Assembly: GCF_000421345.1 (NCBI RefSeq)
Contig: NZ_ATWV01000010.1
Location: forward strand, 85,872-149,871
Origin: Treponema bryantii NK4A124
Lineage (GTDB): Bacteria > Spirochaetota > Spirochaetia > Treponematales > Treponemataceae
Direction of reading: 5' to 3'
DNA: 64,000 bases
Part shown: positions 1-8,419 of the stretch, one piece after another
Layout: every line of letters starts with the position of its first letter
Position numbering within the stretch: the first letter of the stretch is position 1
Translations under genes and position numbers: made by a program
The notes under the pieces: generated by a model
Databases searched by the model: none
What the model was told of the DNA's origin: nothing
Seen by the model: the letters and a program-made list of their open reading frames with translations, nothing else

Positions 1-1
1 C

Positions 2-2866
2 AAAGAGCCTGAAGAAGAAAAAGAATCTATTTTCTCTAAGCTTAAAAAGAAATTCAAAAAGGCTGATGCTGAAGAAGAAGATGATGATGTCGAAGGCCCT
101 AAGAAGAGCACAATTTTTGATGCCATCCTCGATGATGTTCAGCCTTACGAAGAATCAGTTCCGGAAGAAAGTGAAGAGACTGCCGTAACTGAGCAGGCTC
201 CCGCAGCCCTTGCCACTGCTGCAGCAACTGCTACTACAGTCGCTGCAACCGCAGCAGCAGCCGCTACAAAGCCTGCATTTACAATTCCTCCTGCAACAGC
301 AGAGGAAGCAGCCGCTCAGAGCTCTATGCTCACACAGGAAGAATTTGCAGCGCTTACAACTCCAGAAGCACCTGCAGATGAACTCGAATGGCCGGATCTT
401 CCTCCTCAGCCAAAAAATCTTCCTCCAGAGTATGATGCAGATTTTGATGAAAATGATCCTGCTCTTGAGTTCCCTCCAAAAGATACACCAAATGCGGGGG
501 TTGAGTGCTCGCGAAGCGAGTGTATCGAAACCACCAAAGAAGCCCCAAAAGCAGTTAATCCAAACGACCCATATGCAACAACACGCTACATCGACTCGGT
601 TGTAGAAAATCCTCTTTATCCTCATAAAATTGTAATCAGCGATGATTCGGATACTCCTGAGTCTGAGGAAAAAAAAACTCCAGCTCAGCCGGTAACTGAA
701 AAACCTAAGTATCCAACCCGCATTCAGCTTAAAGATGAAGCTGTATACGAAAGCAAAAAGGAGCCGGAAGTTTCTGAAGCTGATGATGGATATGTAGAAG
801 ATGAAACTCTTCCTTTCCCGGATTTTGATATTGAAGAACCGGCCATCAATACAAAGCCTGCAATTTTAGCAAAACAGGAAAATCATAATCCACATGCATC
901 TGCTAGTGAAAATGTTACTAACGAACGTTCGGTAGGTGAATATTTTGAAGATGATATAGACGAACCTAAGATTGCAACAAAAGAAAATCTCTATAACTAT
1001 TTTGAGAACGTAGATAAAAAGAAAACTTCTCCAAAAATCGAAGATCCATATCAGGCTGAAAAAGGCTCAGATTCAGATACTGATGAAGTTGAAGATGTAG
1101 AAGACAATCCTCAGATTTTCGATCAGCTGGCTCAACAGCAGGAGCAGGCTGATGATGAAGACGCAACAGAAGATGACGAAGTAAATATTTCGACTGCAGC
1201 AGCCAGTGTTTTCAAAGACATGGATGCAGACATCAGAAAAACAATGCCTGCTAAAGAAAAGGCCCCTGCAGCATTGGTAGCAGCAGCAGCATCAGCCGGT
1301 TCACATGGCCCGGCCCACGGCGGAGCAACAAACCTCACTAAAGATGAACTTTCAGATTTCTTCAATGCTCAGCAGGAAGAAAACACTCCTAAGACAAAAG
1401 AAATTGCCGCAAATCCGCCAAAGACAAATCGTGCCACAAAGAAAGGCCCTTATGTAATTCCATCAGATTTACTCACAGCCTACAAAGATGACCAGTACTG
1501 GATTATCGACGATGCAACTAAACAGGCTTCGCTTAACCTCAAGCAGACCCTCGCCGAATTCAACATCGAAGCCGACATCATCGGAATCAAAAAAGGTCCG
1601 GTTGTTACAATGTTCGAAATCCTTCCGGCACCTGGCGTAAAACTCAGTAAGATTGTTGCTCTTCAAGATAACATTGCCCTCAGCCTTGCAGCTCAGTCTG
1701 TCCGCATTGTAGCTCCTATTCCTGGAAAGCAGGCCGTTGGTATTGAAGTTCCAAACCGCAACCGATCGGTAGTTGGCTTCCGCGAAATCATAGAAATGGA
1801 TCTTCCAGAGTGGAAGAAGATGGCTGTGCCTGTTGTACTTGGAAAAGACATTCTCGGAAAGGCCCAGCTCATTGACCTTGTAAAAACGCCTCATATGCTG
1901 ATTGCCGGTGCAACAGGTTCCGGAAAATCTGTTTGTGTAAACTCACTGATTCTTTCGATTTTGTATAAACGTTCGTTCGAAGACGTGAAGATGATTCTCG
2001 TTGATCCTAAGGTTGTCGAGCTCAAACTTTACAATAATATTCCACATCTTTTGACTCCTGTAATCACAGAGCCAAAGAAAGCCCTTCAAGCGCTTCAGTG
2101 GTGTCTCTGTGAAATGGAACGCCGCTACGCTTTGCTCGATGGCATGGGTGTACGTGACATTTCAAATTATAATGCAAAAATCAAAGAGCAGAAAATATGT
2201 ACAGAAAAGCTGCCTTACATCGTTGTTATTATTGATGAGTTTGCAGACCTTATGGCAACAAGTGGAAAGGAACTCGAAAATATCGTAGCCCGCCTTACAG
2301 CAATGAGCCGTGCCGTAGGTATTCATCTTGTACTCGCAACTCAGCGACCTTCTGTAAACGTAATCACAGGTTTGATTAAGGCTAACATCCCGACCCGAAT
2401 CGCCTTTATGGTTGCCAGCCGAACAGACTCTAACATCATTATTGATACAGTCGGTGCAGAAAAGCTGCTCGGCCGCGGTGATATGCTTTACGCTTCTGCA
2501 GTGGACCCTGCTCCAATCCGAATCCAGGGAACCTTTGTAAGCGACCAGGAAGTTGAAAACGTAGTTACCGCTGTAAAAGATTACGGCGAGCCTGACTACA
2601 TCGACGAAGAGATTTTCGTTGAAGATGATGACGAAGAAGGAGCCCGCGACCTCTTCGGCGAACCAATGGACGACGATGACCCATTGTACGACCAGGCTCT
2701 CGAAATTGTTGTTCAGAGCGGCAAGGCAAGCGCCAGCTACATCCAACGCCGTCTCAAAATCGGTTACAACCGCGCAGCCCGTCTCGTTGAGGAAATGGAA
2801 GAGCGCGGAATTGTCGGCCCACAGAACGGCAGTAAACCTCGCGAGGTAATTCACATTCCATCTTAA
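2..2866 (+). CDS. ftsK: DNA translocase FtsK/SpoIIIE, 5' end outside window
   Basis: Septal DNA pump that moves chromosome ends through the closing division site. The frame is open from base 2, so the N-terminal membrane domain lies upstream of the window; the internal ATG at 326 is not the start. The visible part begins with a long acidic, Ala/Pro-rich linker (to about nt 1400), then the alpha/beta motor with Walker A GATGSGKS (nt 1907-1930) and Walker B VVIIDEFADL (about nt 2222-2251), an ATQRPS segment, and a C-terminal winged-helix gamma domain (about nt 2680-2860) that reads polar DNA motifs. A palindromic repeat (496-535) is inserted in frame in the linker, a region likely tolerant of insertions. 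Family assignment is firm. Confidence 0.96.
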   Translation, partial: KEPEEEKESIFSKLKKKFKKADAEEEDDDVEGPKKSTIFDAILDDVQPYEESVPEESEETAVTEQAPAALATAAATATTVAATAAAAATKPAFTIPPATAEEAAAQSSMLTQEEFAALTTPEAPADELEWPDLPPQPKNLPPEYDADFDENDPALEFPPKDTPNAGVECSRSECIETTKEAPKAVNPNDPYATTRYIDSVVENPLYPHKIVISDDSDTPESEEKKTPAQPVTEKPKYPTRIQLKDEAVYESKKEPEVSEADDGYVEDETLPFPDFDIEEPAINTKPAILAKQENHNPHASASENVTNERSVGEYFEDDIDEPKIATKENLYNYFENVDKKKTSPKIEDPYQAEKGSDSDTDEVEDVEDNPQIFDQLAQQQEQADDEDATEDDEVNISTAAASVFKDMDADIRKTMPAKEKAPAALVAAAASAGSHGPAHGGATNLTKDELSDFFNAQQEENTPKTKEIAANPPKTNRATKKGPYVIPSDLLTAYKDDQYWIIDDATKQASLNLKQTLAEFNIEADIIGIKKGPVVTMFEILPAPGVKLSKIVALQDNIALSLAAQSVRIVAPIPGKQAVGIEVPNRNRSVVGFREIIEMDLPEWKKMAVPVVLGKDILGKAQLIDLVKTPHMLIAGATGSGKSVCVNSLILSILYKRSFEDVKMILVDPKVVELKLYNNIPHLLTPVITEPKKALQALQWCLCEMERRYALLDGMGVRDISNYNAKIKEQKICTEKLPYIVVIIDEFADLMATSGKELENIVARLTAMSRAVGIHLVLATQRPSVNVITGLIKANIPTRIAFMVASRTDSNIIIDTVGAEKLLGRGDMLYASAVDPAPIRIQGTFVSDQEVENVVTAVKDYGEPDYIDEEIFVEDDDEEGARDLFGEPMDDDDPLYDQALEIVVQSGKASASYIQRRLKIGYNRAARLVEEMEERGIVGPQNGSKPREVIHIPS
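496..535. repeat. Family A palindromic repeat inside ftsK
   Basis: Copy of the element with ends GGTGGTTGAGT and ATCGAAACCACC, here starting GGGGGTTGAGT. The centre is a perfect CTCGCGAAGCGAG hairpin. It is read in frame within the FtsK linker, adding roughly the residues VECSRSECIETT. Confidence 0.85.
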
Positions 2867-2872
2867 AATGAG

Positions 2873-2900
2873 GTCATGCTGAACTTGTTTCAGCATCTCA
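2873..2900. repeat. Family C palindrome after ftsK
   Basis: GTCATGCTGAACTTGTTTCAGCATCTCA forms a hairpin (ATGCTGAA with TTTCAGCAT) just after the ftsK stop. Related copies lie at 29051-29114 and 33985-34009. It could act as a transcript-end hairpin, but there is no T-run. Confidence 0.7.
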
Positions 2901-2925
2901 TGTTCAATCATAAAGGTAATATAAA

Positions 2926-3228
2926 ATGATTTTGATAATTCTTAGCTTTATCGCCGGCCTGGCCTTCCTCGCCGCCGGCGTATATTTTCTCTTACCAGGA
3001 TATCTCGATAAACTCAATGAAGCTGCCTCAGACAAGTCGCCGGAAAACCTCCGCAAAAATCAGCTCCGCGCAAAATCCAGCGGCTACGTAGCACTCAGCC
3101 TCGGCGCACTAACTCTCGTCTTCGCCTTTATGCTGCTGAGCTTCCCGCAAATCGCATCGCCGCTTGTACTCGTTTACATGATTTTTTTACTCGCCGCCGT
3201 CAGCGTGCTTCTTGTGATGTATAAATAA
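2926..3228 (+). CDS. small membrane protein, function unknown
   Basis: 100 residues with one hydrophobic segment at about 1-25, a charged middle (about 28-50) and two closely spaced hydrophobic segments at about 53-73 and 80-98, so probably three membrane helices. An AGGTAAT purine stretch precedes the ATG. It sits 59 bp after ftsK on the same strand and may be cotranscribed. I do not recognise the family. The real start and the hydrophobic pattern make a genuine gene likely. Confidence 0.7.
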   Translation: MILIILSFIAGLAFLAAGVYFLLPGYLDKLNEAASDKSPENLRKNQLRAKSSGYVALSLGALTLVFAFMLLSFPQIASPLVLVYMIFLLAAVSVLLVMYK

Positions 3229-3236
3229 TCTTTTCT

Positions 3237-3968
3237 TTACAATTTCTCTTTATTCTTCATCGAATAAACGCAGCCGCAGTAGGTCTGGCGGTACATGCCG
3301 TATTCTTGGCTGAGTTCAAGGCTGCGTTTGAATCCACCTTTTTTTTTGAAATCTGAGAAGAGCCATTTTGGGGAGGTTGAGGTCTCGGTGACAGTAGCGG
3401 CAGTAGCAGCATTTGTGGCTGTAGCGGCCAGTAGCCGGCCTTCAATCTCAACTCCGAGTTCATTGATTTTTACAGCATCCTTGAAGGGACTTATTGAAAG
3501 CGATGTGCAGAAATAATCAAAATGATTTTGAGCGGCATAGGCGGCGGCGCGCTCTAGACGGAACTTGTAACAGCGACGACAGCGTTCTCCTTTTTCGGGT
3601 TCGTTGGCAAGCTCAGGCTCCTCGCGCACACCAACAGCGTCATAAAACTGTTCCGGCTGATACTCGTACTCAACAACCTTCACTCCAGTATCCAGTGCAG
3701 GCGGAAAAACTTCATAGAGCTTTTTTAATTCTGCAAGACGCCTTTCGTATTCTTCCTGAGGATAAATGTTTGGATTGTAATATAGAACTGTAATCTGAAA
3801 ATATTTAGAAAGATACTCCAGAACATAAGATGAACAAGGTCCACAGCAGGCATGGAGAAGAAGACTAGGTTTTGGAGCATGCTGCGAGAAATCGGCTTGT
3901 TTCTGTTCACTCTCAAGTCCAGCCAGTAATTCATCAAGAATTTTCTGATAGTTTATCTTTTTTTCCAT
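3237..3968 (-). CDS. queH: epoxyqueuosine reductase QueH
   Basis: Catalyses the last step of queuosine synthesis, reducing epoxyqueuosine in the tRNA wobble position; QueH is the non-homologous alternative to QueG. 243 residues with the family's cysteine pattern: HACCGPCS (Cys41, 42, 45), CRRC (Cys130, 133) and the C-terminal YRQTYCGCVYS (Cys231, 233), expected to bind iron-sulphur and metal centres. Between about 178 and 201 there is an Ala/Thr-rich low-complexity stretch where the family normally runs straight to the SDFKKK-type motif. The promoter would lie in or just beyond the hairpin array at 4029-4294. No other queuosine gene is in the window. Confidence 0.92.
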   Translation of the reverse strand: MEKKINYQKILDELLAGLESEQKQADFSQHAPKPSLLLHACCGPCSSYVLEYLSKYFQITVLYYNPNIYPQEEYERRLAELKKLYEVFPPALDTGVKVVEYEYQPEQFYDAVGVREEPELANEPEKGERCRRCYKFRLERAAAYAAQNHFDYFCTSLSISPFKDAVKINELGVEIEGRLLAATATNAATAATVTETSTSPKWLFSDFKKKGGFKRSLELSQEYGMYRQTYCGCVYSMKNKEKL

Positions 3969-4028
3969 AAGATATATTTAGTATGAGATTTTTGCTCTAT
4001 TTCTGCAAGTAGTTATCGATTTTAATGA

Positions 4029-4294
4029 TTTTTCCGACAAACAATTCTCAATCTTTCGAATTTGTCGGAAAAAAGAATGACCCTAGAGTGCGAAATTCCG
4101 ACAAAATGCCATTATTAATTGCTTTTTGTCGGAATTTTCCTCAGAAAAAACATAAATTATCTGATTTTTAGAACTTTAATAAGGTATTTTTTCCGACAAA
4201 TTTAAGATTCTTGTTATATTTTGTCGGAAAATCCCTATTTTTAAAGACTTGTATTTCCGACAAAAACTCTATTTTTCTTCATTTTTGTCGGAAA
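4029..4294. repeat. phased array of four inverted-repeat pairs
   Basis: Eight copies of one 10-mer alternate in orientation: TTCCGACAAA at 4032, 4096, 4191, 4255 and its exact complement TTTGTCGGAA at 4061, 4125, 4220, 4284. Every inward pair is separated by exactly 19 bases; between pairs the gaps are 25, 56 and 25. Spacers are unrelated in sequence. Perfect arms extend to 12-14 bp, and the flanking bases change in a compensatory way (TTTTT with AAAAA in pair 1, AAATT with AATTT in pair 2). It fills the spacer between the decarboxylase stop and the queH start. No other copy was noticed in the window by eye. Function unknown. Confidence 0.9.
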
Positions 4295-4332
4295 AACCGC
4301 TTGCGCGCTTTGTTTTTAACGGTTCTTCGATT

Positions 4333-5505
4333 TTAGCGCATAAAGTAAGTCTTTATCGGCGGGAAGCCGTTGAAGGCAACCGAGGCATATGTTGAAGTAT
4401 AAGCACCTGTTGAAAGCCAGTAAAGCTTGTCACCGGCTTTGAGGGAAATCGGCAGCTTGTACTTTGCATCCTCGTACATGATGTCCATAGAGTCGCAGGT
4501 AGGGCCTGCAATAATTACGATGCCTTCTTTTTCACCAGGTTTGTCGCGGCTGGTTACCACAGGATATTTGATTGATTCGTCGAGGGTTTCGATGAGGCCG
4601 TTGAATTTTCCGGCGTCAACATAAACCCAGCGGGCCAGGGCTGTGTTGTTTTTGCGCGAAGTCAGAATTACTTCCGAAGTCAAAATACCGCTGTCGCCAA
4701 CAAGAGATCGTCCCGGCTCAAGAATAATTTCCGGAATATCATCACCAAAGTCTTCCTGAATATAACGGGTTATTTCCGAAGCATATTCAGACAAAGCATT
4801 TGTAGGTTCAATGTAACTTGCAGGGAAACCGCCACCCATATTAATCATCGAAAGGCGAATACCCTCTTCCTCTTCGAGGGAAGTAAACAAATATTTTACC
4901 TTAGCAATAGCATCGTTCCACTGACCAATATCGCGCTGCTGGCTTCCAACATGGAAGCTGATTCCATAAGGAGTAAGGCCAAGGTCGCGGGCAAGCACCA
5001 GCAAATCATAAGCCATATCAGGGTGACAGCCGAACTTGCGGGAAAGCGGCCAGTCAGCACTTACCGAGTTTTCTACGAGAATACGCACATAAATGCGCGA
5101 ACCAGGAGCATTCTCAGCAATGGCCTTGAGGTCGTCCTTGCTGTCGGTAGCAAACATGCGCACGCCCTTGTCGTAAAAGTATTTAATGTCCTTAGCCTTT
5201 TTGATTGTGTTACCGTAAGAAAGTCGATCCGGAGAAACGTTGAACTTTGAAATCATGTCCAGCTCATAGCGGGAAGCAATATCAAAGTTTGAACCCATTT
5301 CTGCAAGCATTTCCAGAACCGGCTCGCCAGGGTTAGACTTCATCGCATAATAAATGCGGGCATAAGGAAAAGAATCTCTAAGACGAATAAAATTCTGCTT
5401 GATAGTGTTGAGATTGATTACGATATTTGGGGTTTCCAAATCTTTAGAAAAGTCGAGAAAACGCTGCCAGTCCTTATCACTGACATAGTCGTTACGATTA
5501 AACAT
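4333..5505 (-). CDS. PLP-dependent ornithine/lysine decarboxylase (fold III)
   Basis: Decarboxylates ornithine and/or lysine to the polyamines putrescine or cadaverine. 390 residues from the chosen ATG, which has AGGTGA seven bases upstream; an upstream in-frame start would add 18 hydrophobic residues that look spurious. The alanine-racemase-like barrel carries the PLP lysine in YYAMKSNP (Lys56), the EPGRSLVGDSG phosphate-binding segment, and the C-terminal GPTCDSMD motif with the catalytic cysteine. The ending WLSTGAYTSTYASVAFNGF is typical of eukaryote-like ornithine decarboxylases. Substrate choice between ornithine, lysine and carboxynorspermidine cannot be fixed by eye. Transcribed away from the DUF2156 gene. 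Confidence 0.88.
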   Translation of the reverse strand: MFNRNDYVSDKDWQRFLDFSKDLETPNIVINLNTIKQNFIRLRDSFPYARIYYAMKSNPGEPVLEMLAEMGSNFDIASRYELDMISKFNVSPDRLSYGNTIKKAKDIKYFYDKGVRMFATDSKDDLKAIAENAPGSRIYVRILVENSVSADWPLSRKFGCHPDMAYDLLVLARDLGLTPYGISFHVGSQQRDIGQWNDAIAKVKYLFTSLEEEEGIRLSMINMGGGFPASYIEPTNALSEYASEITRYIQEDFGDDIPEIILEPGRSLVGDSGILTSEVILTSRKNNTALARWVYVDAGKFNGLIETLDESIKYPVVTSRDKPGEKEGIVIIAGPTCDSMDIMYEDAKYKLPISLKAGDKLYWLSTGAYTSTYASVAFNGFPPIKTYFMR

Positions 5506-5735
5506 CCAAATCACCTGTACATAAATGATATAAATGAAAAATACGGTCAACGCCGTCACGCTGCCTATGTCTAAGGAACTTAGTTTATTTCAACGTTCGG
5601 CAAATAATAGCAAAAAACATTGATATAGTTAATACATTTTTCTAAAATTAAAAAAATTGTTATATATTCAATTTTGTACAATTTATTTAGATGTTTTTCC
5701 TTGTTTTTCACATCAATAATCAGTAACTTTAATAT

Positions 5736-6668
5736 ATGAACATACAGGATTTTGAATACCTCAGCAGCAACCTAGAAAGCTCCGGACTTTTCGGCAGCGA
5801 CACTTCAATCGCAAATCTTTTTCTGCTGCAGGATAAATACAATACAGAACTCAAAATCCAGAAAAATATCCTCTTCCGCTATTATCATGGCTCACAGGAT
5901 TCAAAAAACCGCACAGGCTACGGCTTTCCCCTTTCAATGAAAAATCCGCCGCAAGACTGGCTAAAAACAGCCCTCGAATATATTTTTGAAGATGCAAAAG
6001 CCCAAAAGCGCCCTGTAGCCTTCTGTCTTCTTACAAGCGAGCAGAAAGCCCTCATAAACGACTGCCTGGCCCGCCACTTCCCCGGCCGCAGCATAAACTG
6101 GAAAACCAACCGCGACGACTGCGACTACATTTATCTGCGCAGCAACCTGGCCGACCTCCCCGGCTCCCAATATCAGAAAAAGCGAAACCACATTTCCCGC
6201 TTCAACCGAATTTACGGCGCCCAGGGAACAAACTGGGACTTCAAAGCCTATCCCGAAAATGACATCGCCGCCGACATCCTTATCGTTTCCCAAAAGTGGT
6301 ACGAAGAAAACCAGGGCGACTCCGAAGAAGTTCTCCGTCTGGAACACGAAAGCATCAAAATCGCCCTTGAAAATACAGAGCTGCTCAGGCTCCGCGGCGG
6401 CGTCCTCTACATCAACGAACAGCCCGCTGCCATGACCTTGGCCGCCCCTGTTTCCGGTGACGTCCTCGATGTAATTTACGAAAAGTCCTTTGGTGACTTT
6501 GCCCGCAATGGAGCCTTTGCCGTCATCAACCAGCAGTTCGCCCGCCGCTGCGAGTCTTTCCTTTATCTGAACCGCGAAGAGGATATGGGCGTAGAAGGTC
6601 TTCGCAAGGCCAAGCTTTCCTACAAGCCCGAAATTATTTTAGAAAAATTTTATGGAGAGGTCCTCTAA
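5736..6668 (+). CDS. DUF2156 / GNAT-like phosphatidylglycerol lysyltransferase-domain protein
   Basis: 310 residues resembling the soluble DUF2156 (LPG synthase C-terminal) family, two fused GNAT folds related to enzymes that transfer aminoacyl groups. Recognised from the N-terminal SNLFLLQ-type segment (here IANLFLLQDKYN), the central DYIYL..LADLPGSQYQKKRNHISRF stretch (split here for length) and the C-terminal YLNREEDMGVEGLRKAKLSYKP. No membrane segments, so not a full MprF. It overlaps the next gene by one base (TAATG), implying coupled translation with the YkgJ-type protein. The stretch is C-rich on this strand. Substrate unknown. Confidence 0.85.
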   Translation: MNIQDFEYLSSNLESSGLFGSDTSIANLFLLQDKYNTELKIQKNILFRYYHGSQDSKNRTGYGFPLSMKNPPQDWLKTALEYIFEDAKAQKRPVAFCLLTSEQKALINDCLARHFPGRSINWKTNRDDCDYIYLRSNLADLPGSQYQKKRNHISRFNRIYGAQGTNWDFKAYPENDIAADILIVSQKWYEENQGDSEEVLRLEHESIKIALENTELLRLRGGVLYINEQPAAMTLAAPVSGDVLDVIYEKSFGDFARNGAFAVINQQFARRCESFLYLNREEDMGVEGLRKAKLSYKPEIILEKFYGEVL

Positions 6669-7177
6669 TGTTATCATCTATCCTCGCAAAATCAGACTGT
6701 GCCGCCTGCAAGTTCTGCTGCAGCTTCCGCCGCACCAGTCTCTGGGAAACCCCAGTCTTCCCCGAGGCGGACCTCCCGAAATTCCAGGCCCTCAAGCCAG
6801 ACGCAAAGTTCCGCCCAGCGGGCAAGTCAGGAAAGTCCTTCACCTTCGACCTCCGCAATGCCTATCACACAGACGACCCATCCGAAGAAGCAGCCTGCCC
6901 ATTCCTGGATCCATCTCGCGGCTGCACGCTCCCACAGGACCTCAAGCCATTTGAATGCAAAATCTGGCCCCTGCGCGCCGTCCGCCAGAAAGACAACAGC
7001 ATCGCCGTCGCCCTCACCCCAACCTGCCCCGCCATCAACAAAGTTCCTCTCGATCGCGTCCGTGAACTTGCCGCTTCAGGCCTTGGCCAGCAGATTCTCG
7101 ACTACGCAACCGAACACCCGGATATAATTAAAGAAGCCTCAGACTTCCTTTCAAACATCATCTATCCGCTAAAATAG
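6668..7177 (+). CDS. YkgJ-family cysteine-cluster protein
   Basis: 169 residues with the metal-binding cysteine cluster of the YkgJ (zinc/iron chelating) family: CAACKFCC at residues 11-18, then a second cluster CPFLDPSRGCTL and FECKIWPLR. The family is thought to bind Fe-S or zinc; the role is unresolved. Translation is coupled to the DUF2156 gene, which suggests a shared but unknown task. The rest of the protein is soluble, without signal peptide. Confidence 0.85.
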   Translation: MLSSILAKSDCAACKFCCSFRRTSLWETPVFPEADLPKFQALKPDAKFRPAGKSGKSFTFDLRNAYHTDDPSEEAACPFLDPSRGCTLPQDLKPFECKIWPLRAVRQKDNSIAVALTPTCPAINKVPLDRVRELAASGLGQQILDYATEHPDIIKEASDFLSNIIYPLK

Positions 7178-7261
7178 CCCGGACAGCACAAGTCTGTCAC
7201 AAAACAGTCCCAATAACAAAATAATGGCGGATTTTTCCTTTATCCATTATAATATATTGTT

Positions 7262-8386
7262 ATGGATGAAAATCTGTCTCAAACTCCGGAGCAAAACACA
7301 AAAAGAGTTTACGACATTTCAACCCTTACTCGACTTTTAAAAAAAGACTTCGTATTTGTAATTGCTGTTTTTCTTTTTCTGCTTATGATTTTCGCAGACA
7401 TCAGTGTTTATGAAGCCTTTGGCTCCGTACGCTCTCGAAAACTCGAAGCCCAGAATCTAGCCCTTTTATATGCAAATGAAATAAAAGAAAACTATGATAA
7501 CGCTTCAGACCACAATGAAAAAACTTTAAGAAATATTCTTTACGGTCACTTCAACCTTTCCGGTTTACAGAATCGCGGCTACAAATTTTCTATCTATAAA
7601 GTCAGCAATTATACAAATGAAGCCACTACCGTTTTTGGTTCCGACATCAAGAAGCTAAATAAACCAATATCTGTACGCCTTGATATTCCGGATGGTCATT
7701 ATGAGCTCGCTGTTGCACCTTCCGGTCACTGGGTAAACATTCATCTTGTAATTGTACTTACAACCCTTTCACTTCTTTTGATTGCAGCTTTTACAATTCT
7801 TACTCTTCTTTTCTTAAAACTCCGCCAGAGCAATATCCGACTTGCCCAGCTTGCCACTCTGGATCAGCTTACAGGCCTTTATACAAAACAAACGGCAATT
7901 TTTACACTAAAAAAAGAAATTGATTACGCAAACCGTAACGGAAGTCAGGTTGCTGTGTGTTTTATAGATATGAATAATTTTAAACAGATTAATGACAGAT
8001 TCGGTCATACAACAGGCGATACTGCCCTCTCTAAAGTTGCAAAACGCCTGATGGAATCTGTTCGCCCGGAAGATATTGTTGCCCGCTTTGGCGGTGATGA
8101 ATTCATAATCATCTTCCGTGGAAAAAACACCGGTACAGACTATACCAGTACCGTAGAACGCATTAAAGCCGTTCTCAATGTTCCGGCAAAACTCTCGGCC
8201 CATGTTCTGGCAGATATTTCAGCTTCAGTTGGTCTCGCAGTTTATCCGACTAACGGAAACTGTGTAGAAGAGCTTATTTCTTATGCAGATAAGGCAATGT
8301 ATGAAGAAAAAGCCCGCATGAAAAAAGCAGAACGCATAAACGCAAGAGCAGACGGAAAACTGGAAGTTCTTCGCGCAGAAAAATAA
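7262..8386 (+). CDS. membrane diguanylate cyclase (GGDEF)
   Basis: Makes cyclic di-GMP from GTP. 374 residues: a membrane helix at about 31-53, an extracytoplasmic sensor region to about 155, a second helix at about 160-185, then a GGDEF domain. The active-site RFGGDEF is intact (GGDEF at 277-281). RPED lies five residues before it, so the RxxD inhibitory site is present and product inhibition is likely. The sensor region is not recognised. It has its own upstream AT-rich region with a TATAAT-like box near 7250 and ends 33 bp before the macroglobulin gene. There is no EAL or HD-GYP domain in the protein. Confidence 0.93.
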   Translation: MDENLSQTPEQNTKRVYDISTLTRLLKKDFVFVIAVFLFLLMIFADISVYEAFGSVRSRKLEAQNLALLYANEIKENYDNASDHNEKTLRNILYGHFNLSGLQNRGYKFSIYKVSNYTNEATTVFGSDIKKLNKPISVRLDIPDGHYELAVAPSGHWVNIHLVIVLTTLSLLLIAAFTILTLLFLKLRQSNIRLAQLATLDQLTGLYTKQTAIFTLKKEIDYANRNGSQVAVCFIDMNNFKQINDRFGHTTGDTALSKVAKRLMESVRPEDIVARFGGDEFIIIFRGKNTGTDYTSTVERIKAVLNVPAKLSAHVLADISASVGLAVYPTNGNCVEELISYADKAMYEEKARMKKAERINARADGKLEVLRAEK

Positions 8387-8419
8387 TTCTAAATCAATAT
8401 AAAATATTTCGAGGTTCTC

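Noticed and set aside
2162..2911. 249-residue minus frame under ftsK
   Set aside because: Antisense shadow of the FtsK motor domain; cysteine-rich nonsense composition.
4029..4294. CRISPR array reading of the 10-mer array
   Set aside because: Repeats are too short, alternate in orientation, and spacers of 19, 25 and 56 are not uniform; no cas genes in the window.
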